Shown here: piece after piece, positions 1 through 8,192 of the stretch | Layout: the number at the start of each line of letters is the position of its first letter | How positions within the stretch are numbered: position 1 is the stretch's first letter | DNA from: Conexibacter sp. CPCC 206217 | GTDB lineage: Bacteria > Actinomycetota > Thermoleophilia > Solirubrobacterales > Solirubrobacteraceae | Direction: 5' to 3' | Assembly: GCF_030646165.1 (NCBI RefSeq) | Contig: NZ_JAUTDO010000001.1 | Location: 124,001-188,000, forward strand | DNA: 64,000 bases | The notes under the pieces: generated by a model | Database searches by the model: none | What the model was told of the DNA's origin: nothing | The model's input: only the letters and a program-made list of their open reading frames with translations | Translations under genes and position numbers: made by a program

Positions 1-1
1 C

Positions 2-1861
2 TGCGCCGTCGTCGCGGTGCCCGCGGCGGCCGTCCCGCAGACGATCCGCGACTGCGGCGAGGCGGGCGTGCGCAACGTGCTGCTGCTCAGCTCCGGGTTC
101 GGCGAGCTGGGGCCGGAGGGCGCGGCGCTCGACGCCGAGCTGCGCGCCGCGATGGCCGCCTCCGGCGTGCGCGTGCTCGGCCCCAACACGACCGGGATCG
201 CGAACGTCGCCGACGGGTGCTACCTGACGATGACGTCGGTGCTGGCAGCCGGCGGGCTGCTGCGGTCGGGGCCGATCGCGCTGCTGCTGCAGAGCGGCGC
301 GCTCGGCAGCTGCGTGATCGACCGGGCGCGCAGCGCGGGCGTCGGCGCCGGCTGCGTTGTCTCGCTCGGCAACCAGGTCGACCTCGACGCCGCCGACTTC
401 CTCGCCCACTTCGCGACCGACGAGCGGATCGAGGCGATCTCGCTGTACGCCGAGGGCGTCCCCGACGGGCCGCGCTACCGCCGCGCCGTCGAGCAGGTGC
501 TGGACACCGGCAAGCGGCTGTTCGTGCTGCTGGGCGGCGCGAGCGAGCTGGGCGAGCGCGCCGCGACGAGCCACACCGGCCGCATCGCCGGCCGCGCCGC
601 GCTCGAGCGCGCGCTGCTGCGCGAGACCGGCGCGACGCTCGTCGACGACCCCGACGACCTGTGGCGCACGCCGACGCTGCACGCGCGTCACCCGGCCCGC
701 TTCGCGACGCCGACGATGGGCGTCGGCATCTTCACGATCTCCGGCGGGCTCGCGGTGCTCGCGGCCGACCAGCTCGGCCATCGCGACGGCTTCGACCTGC
801 CGGAGCCGAGCGAGGCGACGCGGCAGGCGCTGACGCCGTGGCTGCCCGGCTACGTCGGCGCGCGCAACCCGCTCGACCTCGGCCCCGGCACGATGCCCGA
901 CGGCTTCCAGCCGGCGCTCGCGGCGTTCGCCGCCGACGCGGCGCTCGACGCCGTCGCGGTCGTGCTGCCGGTCGTCGCGACGGCCTGGCAGCCCGCGGTC
1001 GTCGACGGCGTCCTCGCCGTCGCCGAGACGCTCGACAAGCCGCTGCTCGTCTGCTGGTACGCCGGCGATTCGGCCGCCGCCAGCGTCGAGCGGCTGCGTG
1101 GCGCGGGCGTGGTCGTCGTCGAGTCGCCGCGCGAGCTGGCGTCGGTGCTGGACTCGGTGCACGGGCCGGCTGAAGCGGAGCCGGACGCGGAGCGGGCTCC
1201 GGAGCCCGCCTCAGAGGCCACGATGTCCGACTGGGAGGTCCTCTCCGCGATCGCGCACGCGGGTGGCGAGGTCGCGCCGATGCGCCTCGCGCGCACGCGC
1301 GCAGAAGTCGTCGAGGCCGCTGCCGAGCTCGGCTTCCCCGTCGTCGTGAAGGCGCTCGTGCCCGGCGTCGCGCACAAGTCCGAGCACGGGCTGGTCGCGG
1401 TCGCGATCGCCGACGCGGCGGCGCTGGAGCAGAGGCTCGACGGGCTCGCGGCGGCCGCCGCGAGTGCCGGTGCCCCGGACGTCGCCTACCTCGTGCAGGC
1501 GATGGCCGGCTCCGGCGTCGAGGTCGTGCTGTCGGTGCGCCGCGACGCGGCGCTCGGCACGTTCGTCGGGGTCGGGCTCGGCGGGATCCTGATCGAGCTG
1601 CTGCACGACGTCCGCTACGCGCCCCACCCGCTCCCCGACGGCGCCTTCGAGCGGCTGCTCGAAGAGCTGGCCGGCAGCGCGCTGCTGCGCGGCTACCGCG
1701 GCCGCCCCGGCGCCGACCGCGCCTGGATCGAGCGGACCCTCGACGCGCTCGTGGAGGCGGCCGAGCAGCTCGGCGCCGCCGAGCTGGAGGTCAATCCGGC
1801 GATCGTCGGACCGCACGGCGGCGTGATCGTGGACGCGCTGGCAGTGGGCCGTGCCGCATGA
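2..1861 (+). CDS. Acyl-CoA synthetase (ADP-forming) family, 5'-truncated by window edge
   Basis: Family reaction: acyl-CoA + ADP + Pi <-> acid + CoA + ATP. The frame is open to the window edge (CAVVAVPAAAVPQTIRDCG precedes the first GTG), so the N-terminus lies outside. The visible order is the end of a Rossmann CoA-binding domain, a succinyl-CoA-ligase-like domain with the phosphohistidine loop SHTGRIAG near residue 190, and a C-terminal ATP-grasp domain (FPVVVKALVPGVAHKSE; ELEVNPAIV) from about residue 400. It overlaps the next thiolase by 4 bp (ATGA), so it probably heads or belongs to an operon for acyl-CoA metabolism. Substrate is not readable from sequence; acetate, aryl acids or a pimeloyl-like acid are all possible. 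Confidence 0.88.
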   Translation, partial: CAVVAVPAAAVPQTIRDCGEAGVRNVLLLSSGFGELGPEGAALDAELRAAMAASGVRVLGPNTTGIANVADGCYLTMTSVLAAGGLLRSGPIALLLQSGALGSCVIDRARSAGVGAGCVVSLGNQVDLDAADFLAHFATDERIEAISLYAEGVPDGPRYRRAVEQVLDTGKRLFVLLGGASELGERAATSHTGRIAGRAALERALLRETGATLVDDPDDLWRTPTLHARHPARFATPTMGVGIFTISGGLAVLAADQLGHRDGFDLPEPSEATRQALTPWLPGYVGARNPLDLGPGTMPDGFQPALAAFAADAALDAVAVVLPVVATAWQPAVVDGVLAVAETLDKPLLVCWYAGDSAAASVERLRGAGVVVVESPRELASVLDSVHGPAEAEPDAERAPEPASEATMSDWEVLSAIAHAGGEVAPMRLARTRAEVVEAAAELGFPVVVKALVPGVAHKSEHGLVAVAIADAAALEQRLDGLAAAAASAGAPDVAYLVQAMAGSGVEVVLSVRRDAALGTFVGVGLGGILIELLHDVRYAPHPLPDGAFERLLEELAGSALLRGYRGRPGADRAWIERTLDALVEAAEQLGAAELEVNPAIVGPHGGVIVDALAVGRAA

Positions 1862-3027
1862 CCGCCCTGCGCGGCACGGCGTCCGTGGCCGGCGTCGGCG
1901 AGAGCGCGATCGGGCGGGTGCCCGGGCGCAGCGCGGTGCGGCTGACGGCCGACGCGATCGTCGCCGCCGTCGCCGACGCCGGCCTCACGCTCGCCGACGT
2001 CGACGGCCTGCTCGTCACCCCGGTCTTCGTCAAGCCGTACCCGCGGCAGGCGAACGTCGTCGCCGAGTACCTCGGGCTGCACCCGCGCTGGGAGGCGACC
2101 TACCAGGCGTCGGGCGCGAGCGCCTGCGCGATGGTCGGCGCCGCCAGCGCCGCGATCCTCGCCGGCCTCGCCGACGTCGTCGTGATCGCCTCCGGCGACA
2201 ACGAGCTGTCGGGCCTCGGCACCGGCGGCGTCGTGACCGAGCTGGCGCGCCAGCGCGAGCCCGACGTCGAGGTCCCCTACGGCCTGATCGTGCCGGCCGG
2301 CTTCGCGCTCGCGGCGCAGCGCCACGCGTACGACTACGGCACCACGCCGCAGCAGCGCGCGACCGTCGCGACGACCTTCCGCGAGCACTCGCGCCTGACC
2401 GGCCGCGGCCACAAGACCGAGCCGCTGACCGTCGGCGACGTGCTCGACTCGCCGATGATCGCCGACCCGTTCCACCGGCTCGACTGCTCGCTCGTCTCCG
2501 ACGGCGCCGCGGCGCTCGTCCTGACCTCGACCGAGCGCGCACGCACGCTTGCGAAGGCGCCGATTCCGGTCCTGGGCGTCGGCGAGGCGTACACGCACGA
2601 GCGGATCTCCAACGCCCCGTCGCTCAGCTCGTTCGGCGGCCGCGAGTCGTCGCGGCGGGCGTACGCGATGGCCGGGCTGGGGCCGCAGGACGTCGACGTC
2701 GCCGGCATCTACGACTGCTTCAGCGGCGTGCTGCTGATCGAACTGGAGGACCTCGGCTTCGTCAGCCCCGGCGAGTCGGGGCCGTTCGTCGAGGACGGCG
2801 GCATCGGCCTCGACGGCCGGCTGCCGACCAACACGCACGGCGGCCTGCTGTCGTACTGCCATCCGGGGTATCCGGGCGGCATGTTCCATCTCGTCGAGCT
2901 GGCGCGCCAGCTGCGCGGTGAGGCGCAGGGGCGCCAAGTGCGCTGCGACGTCGGCCTCGGCCACTCGATGGGCGGCATCTTCTCGACGAACGCGACCGCG
3001 ATCTTCGGAACGGAGGCGACCCTGTGA
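1858..3027 (+). CDS. Thiolase-like protein (acetyl-CoA acetyltransferase / SCP-x-type)
   Basis: 389 aa, normal length for the thiolase superfamily. It shows the conserved C-terminal pieces NTHGGLLSYCHPG and GHSMGGIFSTNATAIF, and the DIYDCFSG segment typical of the lipid-transfer/SCP-x thiolase-like group that is paired with DUF35 proteins. The nucleophile region reads ASGASACAMVGAA, so a Cys is present but the motif is not that of classical FadA/PhaA. Translationally coupled at both ends: ATGA overlap with the upstream synthetase and GTGA overlap with the DUF35 gene. By analogy with actinobacterial steroid and branched-chain degradation it probably acts with the small OB-fold partner on an acyl-CoA; substrate unknown. 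Confidence 0.87.
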   Translation: MTALRGTASVAGVGESAIGRVPGRSAVRLTADAIVAAVADAGLTLADVDGLLVTPVFVKPYPRQANVVAEYLGLHPRWEATYQASGASACAMVGAASAAILAGLADVVVIASGDNELSGLGTGGVVTELARQREPDVEVPYGLIVPAGFALAAQRHAYDYGTTPQQRATVATTFREHSRLTGRGHKTEPLTVGDVLDSPMIADPFHRLDCSLVSDGAAALVLTSTERARTLAKAPIPVLGVGEAYTHERISNAPSLSSFGGRESSRRAYAMAGLGPQDVDVAGIYDCFSGVLLIELEDLGFVSPGESGPFVEDGGIGLDGRLPTNTHGGLLSYCHPGYPGGMFHLVELARQLRGEAQGRQVRCDVGLGHSMGGIFSTNATAIFGTEATL

Positions 3028-3425
3028 GCGAGATACAGACCGGCGATCCCGACGCCGACGCGTTCTGGCGGGCGGCCGCGCAGGAGCGGCTGACCTACGG
3101 CCGCTGCAGCGTCTGCGGGACGGCCAACTTCCCGCCGCGCGACCACTGCCCGGCGTGCGGCGGCGACTGCGAGATCCGCGACTCGGCCGGTCGCGGCGAG
3201 ATCGTGACGTGGTCGCGCGTGCACCGCTCCGCCGACACCGACTTCAAGGACATGCTGCCGTACGTCGTCGCGATCGTCGCGCTCGAAGAGGGCTTCCGCA
3301 TGGTCGCCAACGTCGAGCCGCAGGCCGCGGTCGCGATCGGCGCCCGCTGCACGCTCGCCTTCCGCCCCTCCCCCGCGACCGGCCTGCTCGCACCGCTGTT
3401 CGAGCTGGAAGGGGCGAAAGCGTGA
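3024..3425 (+). CDS. DUF35 OB-fold / Zn-ribbon acyl-CoA-binding partner protein
   Basis: 133 aa. The N-terminal rubredoxin-like Zn ribbon is plain: CSVCG (about residues 31-35) followed by CPACGG 12 residues on, giving four Zn-ligand cysteines. The C-terminal half is the OB fold (IVTWSRVHR, FRMVANVE). Proteins of this family bind acyl-CoA and form complexes with thiolase-like or hydratase proteins. Coupling here is complete: GTGA overlap with the thiolase upstream and with the synthetase downstream. I infer that it is the obligate small subunit of the 1858-3027 thiolase. GTG start. Confidence 0.9.
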   Translation: MSEIQTGDPDADAFWRAAAQERLTYGRCSVCGTANFPPRDHCPACGGDCEIRDSAGRGEIVTWSRVHRSADTDFKDMLPYVVAIVALEEGFRMVANVEPQAAVAIGARCTLAFRPSPATGLLAPLFELEGAKA

Positions 3426-4939
3426 GCGCCGAGACGCTCGGCACCCTGCTGGCCGGCCTCGCCGAGCGGCGCGGCGACAAGGAGCTGGTCCGCTTCGATG
3501 GCGGTGCGCCGCTGACGCACGACGAGGTCGTCGGCCGCGCCGCGTCGCTGGCCGCCGCGCTGCGGGACGCCGGCCTCGGCCCCGGCGACCGCGTCCTGAT
3601 GATGCTCGACAACGGCCCCGCGTTCCTCGACGCCTGGTTCGCGTGCGCGCTCGGCGGGCTCGTGATGGTCCCGCTCAACACGCGCCTGCAGGGCCGGCTG
3701 CTGGAGGACGTCGCGACCCGCTCCGGCGCGCGCGCCGTGATCGCCGACCCCGACTACGTGCCACTGCTGGATCCGCTGCTCGACGCGGGGATCCCGCGCG
3801 CCGTGACCGGCACCGCACCGGCAGACGCCTCCGGCGGCTGGCTGCGCCACGACGCGCTCGTCGAGGACCGCGACGCGCCGCTCGCGCCGCCGTCGCGCCC
3901 CGCGGACCCGGTCTCGATCATCTTCACCTCCGGCACGACCGGCCCCGCGAAGGGCGTGATCCTGTCGCACGGCCACTGCATCGCCCGCTCTGGCTCCTAC
4001 GTTCGCGGGCTCGGACTCGACCGCGACGACGTGATGTTCAGCTGCCTGCCGTTGTTTCACAACAACGCGCAGATGGCGACCGTGCTGCCGGCGCTGCTGG
4101 CCGGCGGGCGCGTCGCGCTGCACGGCCGCTTCAGCGTCTCGCGCTTCTGGTCGCAGATCAGCGCCGCCGGCGCGACGCGCTTCACGCTGATCGGCCGGAT
4201 GGCGAACCTGCTGCTGGCCGCCGACCCGCGCCCGGACGAGCGCACGCACGCGGTCCGCAGCGCCTGCATCGTGCCGCCGCCGCGCGGCGGGAGCGCGTTC
4301 ACCGACCGCTTCGGCATCCGCGTCGTCTCGCAGTACTACGGCGCGACGGAGATGATCCCGATGCCGCCGGACCTCGACCAGCCGGCGCGGCCGGGCAGCT
4401 GCGGCCGCCCGGGCCCGGGCTACGAGTGCGCCGTCGTCGACCCCGACGGCATGCCGCTGCCCGACGGCGAGGTCGGCGAGCTGGTCGCGCGCCCGCTGCT
4501 GCCCAGCGGCGTGATGTCGGGTTACCTCGACATGCCGCAGCAGACGCTCGAGGCGTTCCGCGGCCTGTGGTTCCACACCGGCGACGCGGTCCGCCGCGAC
4601 GCCGACGGCTTCTACTTCCTCGTCGGCCGGCTGAAGGAGGTGATCCGCCACAAGGGCGAGAACATCTCCGCGACCGAGGTCGAGCGGGTCGTCTGCGAGC
4701 TGCCGGGCGTCCACGACGCCGCCGTCGTCGGCGAACCGGACGAGTGGGGCGAGGAGCGCGTGGTGCTGTACGCCGAGGCGGGGCAGCTCGACGCCGAGCA
4801 GCTGCGGCGTGAGTGCGCCGACCGCCTGCCAGACTTCATGGTCCCCGCCGTCGTGCACATCGTCGAGGCGCTGCCGCGCAACGCGCTCGGGCGGGTCGAG
4901 AAGTTCAAGCTGCGGCCGCCCGAGCGGGAGATCGCCTGA
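3422..4939 (+). CDS. AMP-forming acyl-CoA synthetase/ligase
   Basis: 505 aa, ANL superfamily adenylating enzyme. The P-loop-like motif is IIFTSGTTGPAKGVILSHG near residue 165; later motifs are YYGATEM and the hinge/catalytic C-terminal region (FHTGDAV, GRLKEVIRHKGENISATEVE, terminal GRVEKFKLR with the catalytic Lys). It converts a carboxylic acid to its CoA thioester through an acyl-AMP. GTG start overlapping the DUF35 stop (GTGA) marks it as the last gene of the four-gene operon that also holds an ADP-forming synthetase, so two CoA-activating enzymes sit in one unit. Substrate not predictable. Confidence 0.9.
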   Translation: MSAETLGTLLAGLAERRGDKELVRFDGGAPLTHDEVVGRAASLAAALRDAGLGPGDRVLMMLDNGPAFLDAWFACALGGLVMVPLNTRLQGRLLEDVATRSGARAVIADPDYVPLLDPLLDAGIPRAVTGTAPADASGGWLRHDALVEDRDAPLAPPSRPADPVSIIFTSGTTGPAKGVILSHGHCIARSGSYVRGLGLDRDDVMFSCLPLFHNNAQMATVLPALLAGGRVALHGRFSVSRFWSQISAAGATRFTLIGRMANLLLAADPRPDERTHAVRSACIVPPPRGGSAFTDRFGIRVVSQYYGATEMIPMPPDLDQPARPGSCGRPGPGYECAVVDPDGMPLPDGEVGELVARPLLPSGVMSGYLDMPQQTLEAFRGLWFHTGDAVRRDADGFYFLVGRLKEVIRHKGENISATEVERVVCELPGVHDAAVVGEPDEWGEERVVLYAEAGQLDAEQLRRECADRLPDFMVPAVVHIVEALPRNALGRVEKFKLRPPEREIA

Positions 4940-4948
4940 GCCGTGGGC

Positions 4949-5740
4949 TCAGACGATCGACAGTCCGAGCAGCCGCGCCGCGTTGCCACCGAGAATCGCC
5001 GAGACGTGCTCGTCCGGCAGGCCGAGCGCCTCGACGGCGGCGATCGCCGCGACCGGATCGCCCATCGGCCAGTCGGAGCCGAACAGGATCCGGTCAGGGC
5101 CGTGGCGCTCGATCAGCCGGCGGATCCGCCCGCGGTCGAGCTCCGCCATGCTCGGCGGCCACGACGTGTCGAGATAGACGGGCGCGCCGACGAGGTCGCG
5201 CTCGGCGTCGTCGAGCTTGTGGTAGCCGCCGAAGTGCGCGGCGACGATGTCGAGCCGCGGGAAGTCGCGCGCGAGCTGGCGCACCATCGCGGGGGTGCAG
5301 GTCGCCTCCGACCCGGTCGCACCGCCGACGCCGGTGTGCGTGAGGAGCACGAACTCGCCCTGCAGCGCGTCGAGCGTCTCGCGCAGGCGCGGGTCGTCGA
5401 GCGCGAAGCCCTGGAACGGCGGATTGAGCTTGACGCCGCGCAGCCCGTTCGCGCGCAGGCTGGCGACGTTCTCTTCCGCGCTCAGCTCGGCGTGGATCGA
5501 GCCGAACGCCAGCAGCGGGCTCTCCAGCGAGCCGGCGAACGCGTTGTTGGAGGCGACGTGGCGGGCCTCGTTGGCGATCGTCACGACGACGGCGTGCGCG
5601 ATCCCCGCCTTGTCGAGCGCATCGAGCAGACCTCTGACCTTGCCGTCACCGAGCGCGTGGAGAGACTCGTCCGGCGCGCCGATCGCCTTCTCGGCGATCG
5701 CGTCGGGCCAGGCGTGTACGTGAGAGTCGATGATATGCAC
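4949..5740 (-). CDS. Amidohydrolase-2 family protein (TIM-barrel metal hydrolase/decarboxylase)
   Basis: About 263 aa. The N-terminal metal motif DSHVHAW and the late FGSDWPMGDP (metal Asp) are intact; LLTHTGVGG carries the mid-chain His. This is the ACMSD/amidohydrolase_2 group, which hydrolyses lactones or decarboxylates aromatic or unsaturated acids. GTG at 5740 gives MHIIDSHVH, the usual family start; a TTG at 5746 would add two residues. It ends 9 bp from the synthetase stop (convergent) and is divergent from the second AMP-forming ligase, with an AT-rich control region between. Confidence 0.86.
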   Translation of the reverse strand: MHIIDSHVHAWPDAIAEKAIGAPDESLHALGDGKVRGLLDALDKAGIAHAVVVTIANEARHVASNNAFAGSLESPLLAFGSIHAELSAEENVASLRANGLRGVKLNPPFQGFALDDPRLRETLDALQGEFVLLTHTGVGGATGSEATCTPAMVRQLARDFPRLDIVAAHFGGYHKLDDAERDLVGAPVYLDTSWPPSMAELDRGRIRRLIERHGPDRILFGSDWPMGDPVAAIAAVEALGLPDEHVSAILGGNAARLLGLSIV

Positions 5741-5764
5741 GCCCAAAAAGCTATCAGATTCAAT

Positions 5765-5780
5765 TATTGTGGTTCCAATA
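5765..5780. promoter_or_regulatory. Palindrome TATTG-N6-CAATA in a divergent promoter region
   Basis: The 16-bp inverted repeat TATTGtggttcCAATA sits in the only AT-rich stretch between the divergent amidohydrolase (start 5740) and acyl-CoA ligase (start 5788 or 5824). The arms are perfect. Position and symmetry suggest an operator for a dimeric regulator; none is encoded next to it. A -10-like TATTCT (5779-5784) overlaps its right arm and would suit transcription toward the ligase with the start codon at 5824. Confidence 0.4.
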
Positions 5781-5787
5781 TTCTCCC

Positions 5788-7458
5788 ATGCAAGAGCTAC
5801 GATTCCTGGAGCGATTTCCGACGATGCGTGTCTATGACGAGTTCACCCCGACGTTCCCCGACCGCGACACGTGGTCGCTGGCGCACGTCCTGCGCGAGCG
5901 CGCACAGACGCACGGCGACCGCGTCGCGCTCGACTTCCCGCTGACGGGCGAGCGCTGGACCTACGCCGAGCTGCTCGGCACCAGCGAGCGGATCGCCCGG
6001 CACCTGCTCGCCAACGAGATCGAGGCCGGCGACCGGCTCGTGATCATGTGCGCCAATCGGCCGGAGGTCGTCTTCGCGTGGGTCGCGGCTGCCGTCGGCG
6101 GGCTCGTCGAGGTCCCGATCAACACCGCCTACCGCGGCAGCTTCCTCGAGCACCAGCTCGGCACGGTCGACGCGACCGCGTACGTGATCGACCCCGAGTT
6201 CGCCGAGCGGCTGATCGAGAGCCGCTCCGCCTGCGGCGCCCTGCGGCGCATCTACGTGACCGCCGCCGAGGGCGCCGACGCGGCCATCGCGCTGCTGCGC
6301 GACGCGGGCTGGCAGGCCGACCTGTTCACCGCGGCCCACGCCGGCGGCGACTCCGAGCTGCCCACGATCGACGTGCGCAAGCCATGCGCGATCTTCTTCA
6401 CCTCCGGCACGACCGGCCCCTCCAAGGGTGTCGTCATGTCGCACATGCAGATGGCCTTCTTCGCCGACGAGCTGCGCGCGCTGACGCGCCTCACCGACGC
6501 GGACGCCTACATGGCGGTCGGCCCGATGTTCCACGGCAACTCGCAGTTCCTCGCCGCATATCCGATCCTGATCGCGGGCGGCCGCTTCGTGCTGCGCGAG
6601 CGCTTCAGCGCCAGCCGCTGGTCGGCGTGGCTGCGCGAGAGCCAGGTCACCGTCACGAACCTGATCGGCGTGATGATGGACTTCGTCTGGAAGGCGGCGC
6701 CGACGGCGCAGGACGCCGACAACCCGCTGCGCTGCGTCTTCGCGATCCCGACTGCGACGCAGATCGTCGATCAGTTCAAGCAGCGCTTCGGGATCGACGT
6801 GTTCGTCGAGTCCTACGGCATGACCGAGGTCTCGATGCCGATGCTGACGCCGTACGGCCAGCCCTACCCGGCGGGATCGTGCGGGCTGCTCGTGGAGGAC
6901 TGGTACGAGGTCCGGATCGTCGACCCGCAGACCGACGAGGAGCTGCCGCCCGGCGAGGTCGGCGAGCTGCTGGTGCGCTCCAAGCAGCCGTGGCTGATGA
7001 ATTCGGGCTACTACCGCATGCCGGAGCGCACCGTCGACGCCTACCGCAACTTCTGGTTCCACACCGGCGACGGCGTCAGACGCGACGCCGACGGCTGGTT
7101 CTACTTCGTCGACCGCCTCAACGACACGATCCGCCGCCGCGGCGAGAACATCAGCTCCTACGAGCTCGAGCAGACCGTGCTCGAGCACGTCGCGGTGATC
7201 GAGTGCGCGGCCGTCGCGGCGCCGGCCGACGAGGGCGGCGAGGACGAGATCGCGGTCTTCGTCGTCGCGACCGCCGAGGGCGCCGTGGAGATCGCCGAGC
7301 TGCGCGACTGGTGCGAGCATCGGCTGCCGAGATTCGCGATCCCGCGCGACGTCCACCTCGTGCGCGAGCTGCCGAAGACGCCGTCGGGCAAGATCAGAAA
7401 GGCCGAGCTGCGCGCGCTGGCGCGCGAGCTGCTGACGACCGCCGCGAGCGAGCGATGA
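5788..7458 (+). CDS. AMP-forming acyl-CoA synthetase/ligase
   Basis: 556 aa from ATG 5788 (544 aa from ATG 5824; neither start has a good ribosome binding site). ANL-family motifs: IFFTSGTTGPSKGVVMSH near residue 205, ESYGMTEVS, FHTGDGVRRDADGWFYF, and the C-terminal RLNDTIRRRGENIS plus PSGKIRKAEL with the catalytic Lys. It resembles the 3422-4939 enzyme in length and motifs but is clearly divergent in sequence. It overlaps the following crotonase gene by 4 bp (ATGA), so the two form a small catabolic operon. Confidence 0.9.
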   Translation: MQELRFLERFPTMRVYDEFTPTFPDRDTWSLAHVLRERAQTHGDRVALDFPLTGERWTYAELLGTSERIARHLLANEIEAGDRLVIMCANRPEVVFAWVAAAVGGLVEVPINTAYRGSFLEHQLGTVDATAYVIDPEFAERLIESRSACGALRRIYVTAAEGADAAIALLRDAGWQADLFTAAHAGGDSELPTIDVRKPCAIFFTSGTTGPSKGVVMSHMQMAFFADELRALTRLTDADAYMAVGPMFHGNSQFLAAYPILIAGGRFVLRERFSASRWSAWLRESQVTVTNLIGVMMDFVWKAAPTAQDADNPLRCVFAIPTATQIVDQFKQRFGIDVFVESYGMTEVSMPMLTPYGQPYPAGSCGLLVEDWYEVRIVDPQTDEELPPGEVGELLVRSKQPWLMNSGYYRMPERTVDAYRNFWFHTGDGVRRDADGWFYFVDRLNDTIRRRGENISSYELEQTVLEHVAVIECAAVAAPADEGGEDEIAVFVVATAEGAVEIAELRDWCEHRLPRFAIPRDVHLVRELPKTPSGKIRKAELRALARELLTTAASER

Positions 7459-8192
7459 GCAGCGCGGCGGGCGCGATCCGGATCGCGCGCGACGGGGCGG
7501 TCGCGACGCTGACGATCGACCGCCCCCGCAGCGGCAACGCGCTCGACCGCGCGGCCGTCGCGGAGCTGCGGGCGGCGCTTGCGGCGCTGCCGGGCGAGGT
7601 CGAGCTGATCGTCGTGCGAGGCGCCGGCGGGCGCTCGTTCTGCGGCGGCGCCGACTCGCGCGAGATGGTTGCCCTGGCGCCGGCCGAGCGCCAGCAGGCG
7701 ATGGCCGCGTTCGGCGACTGCTGCGTCGAGCTGTGGAATCACCCGGCGCTCAGCGTCGCGGTCGTCGACGGCTACGCGACCGGCGGCGGCGCCCACCTCG
7801 CGTGCGCCTGCGACCTGCGCGTGCTGGCGCCGTCGGCGTGGCTGCAGTTCCCCTCCTCGCGCTACGGGCTCAACATCACCGCGGTCTGGCTGACGGCGCT
7901 CGTCGGCGCCGCCAACGCGACGATGCTGCTCGGCTCCGCGCAGCGCGTCGACGCGGCGACGGCCGAGCGGCTGGGGATCGCCCAGGCGGTCGGGGAGTGC
8001 GACGACGCGCTCGCGCTGCTCGGGCTCGAGCGACCGGCCGGGCTGCGCGAGGCGAAGGCGGCGATCCGCGGCGCCAGCAGCCCCCACCTCGGCTCCTCCC
8101 TGCTGGCCGAGCGCAACCGCGCCGTCGAGCTGATCGCCCGTGACCGCTTCGTCGACTCGCTCAGCCAGGAGGCGAGCGTACGGGGAGCCTAG
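7455..8192 (+). CDS. Enoyl-CoA hydratase/isomerase-family (crotonase) protein, atypical active site
   Basis: 245 aa crotonase fold: oxyanion-hole segments FCGGADSREM and TGGGAHLACACDLRV are recognisable. The two catalytic Glu positions of classical hydratases are not kept: the first is Ala-His (GGGAHLA where a hydratase has GGGCELA), and the second region reads FPSSRYGLN in place of the usual GQPEVKLG. A normal hydratase reaction is therefore doubtful; hydrolase, decarboxylase or dehalogenase chemistry within the superfamily is possible. ATGA coupling to the upstream ligase implies that its substrate is that ligase's product. Stop overlaps by 4 bp the stop of the convergent oxidase gene. Confidence 0.85.
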   Translation: MSSAAGAIRIARDGAVATLTIDRPRSGNALDRAAVAELRAALAALPGEVELIVVRGAGGRSFCGGADSREMVALAPAERQQAMAAFGDCCVELWNHPALSVAVVDGYATGGGAHLACACDLRVLAPSAWLQFPSSRYGLNITAVWLTALVGAANATMLLGSAQRVDAATAERLGIAQAVGECDDALALLGLERPAGLREAKAAIRGASSPHLGSSLLAERNRAVELIARDRFVDSLSQEASVRGA

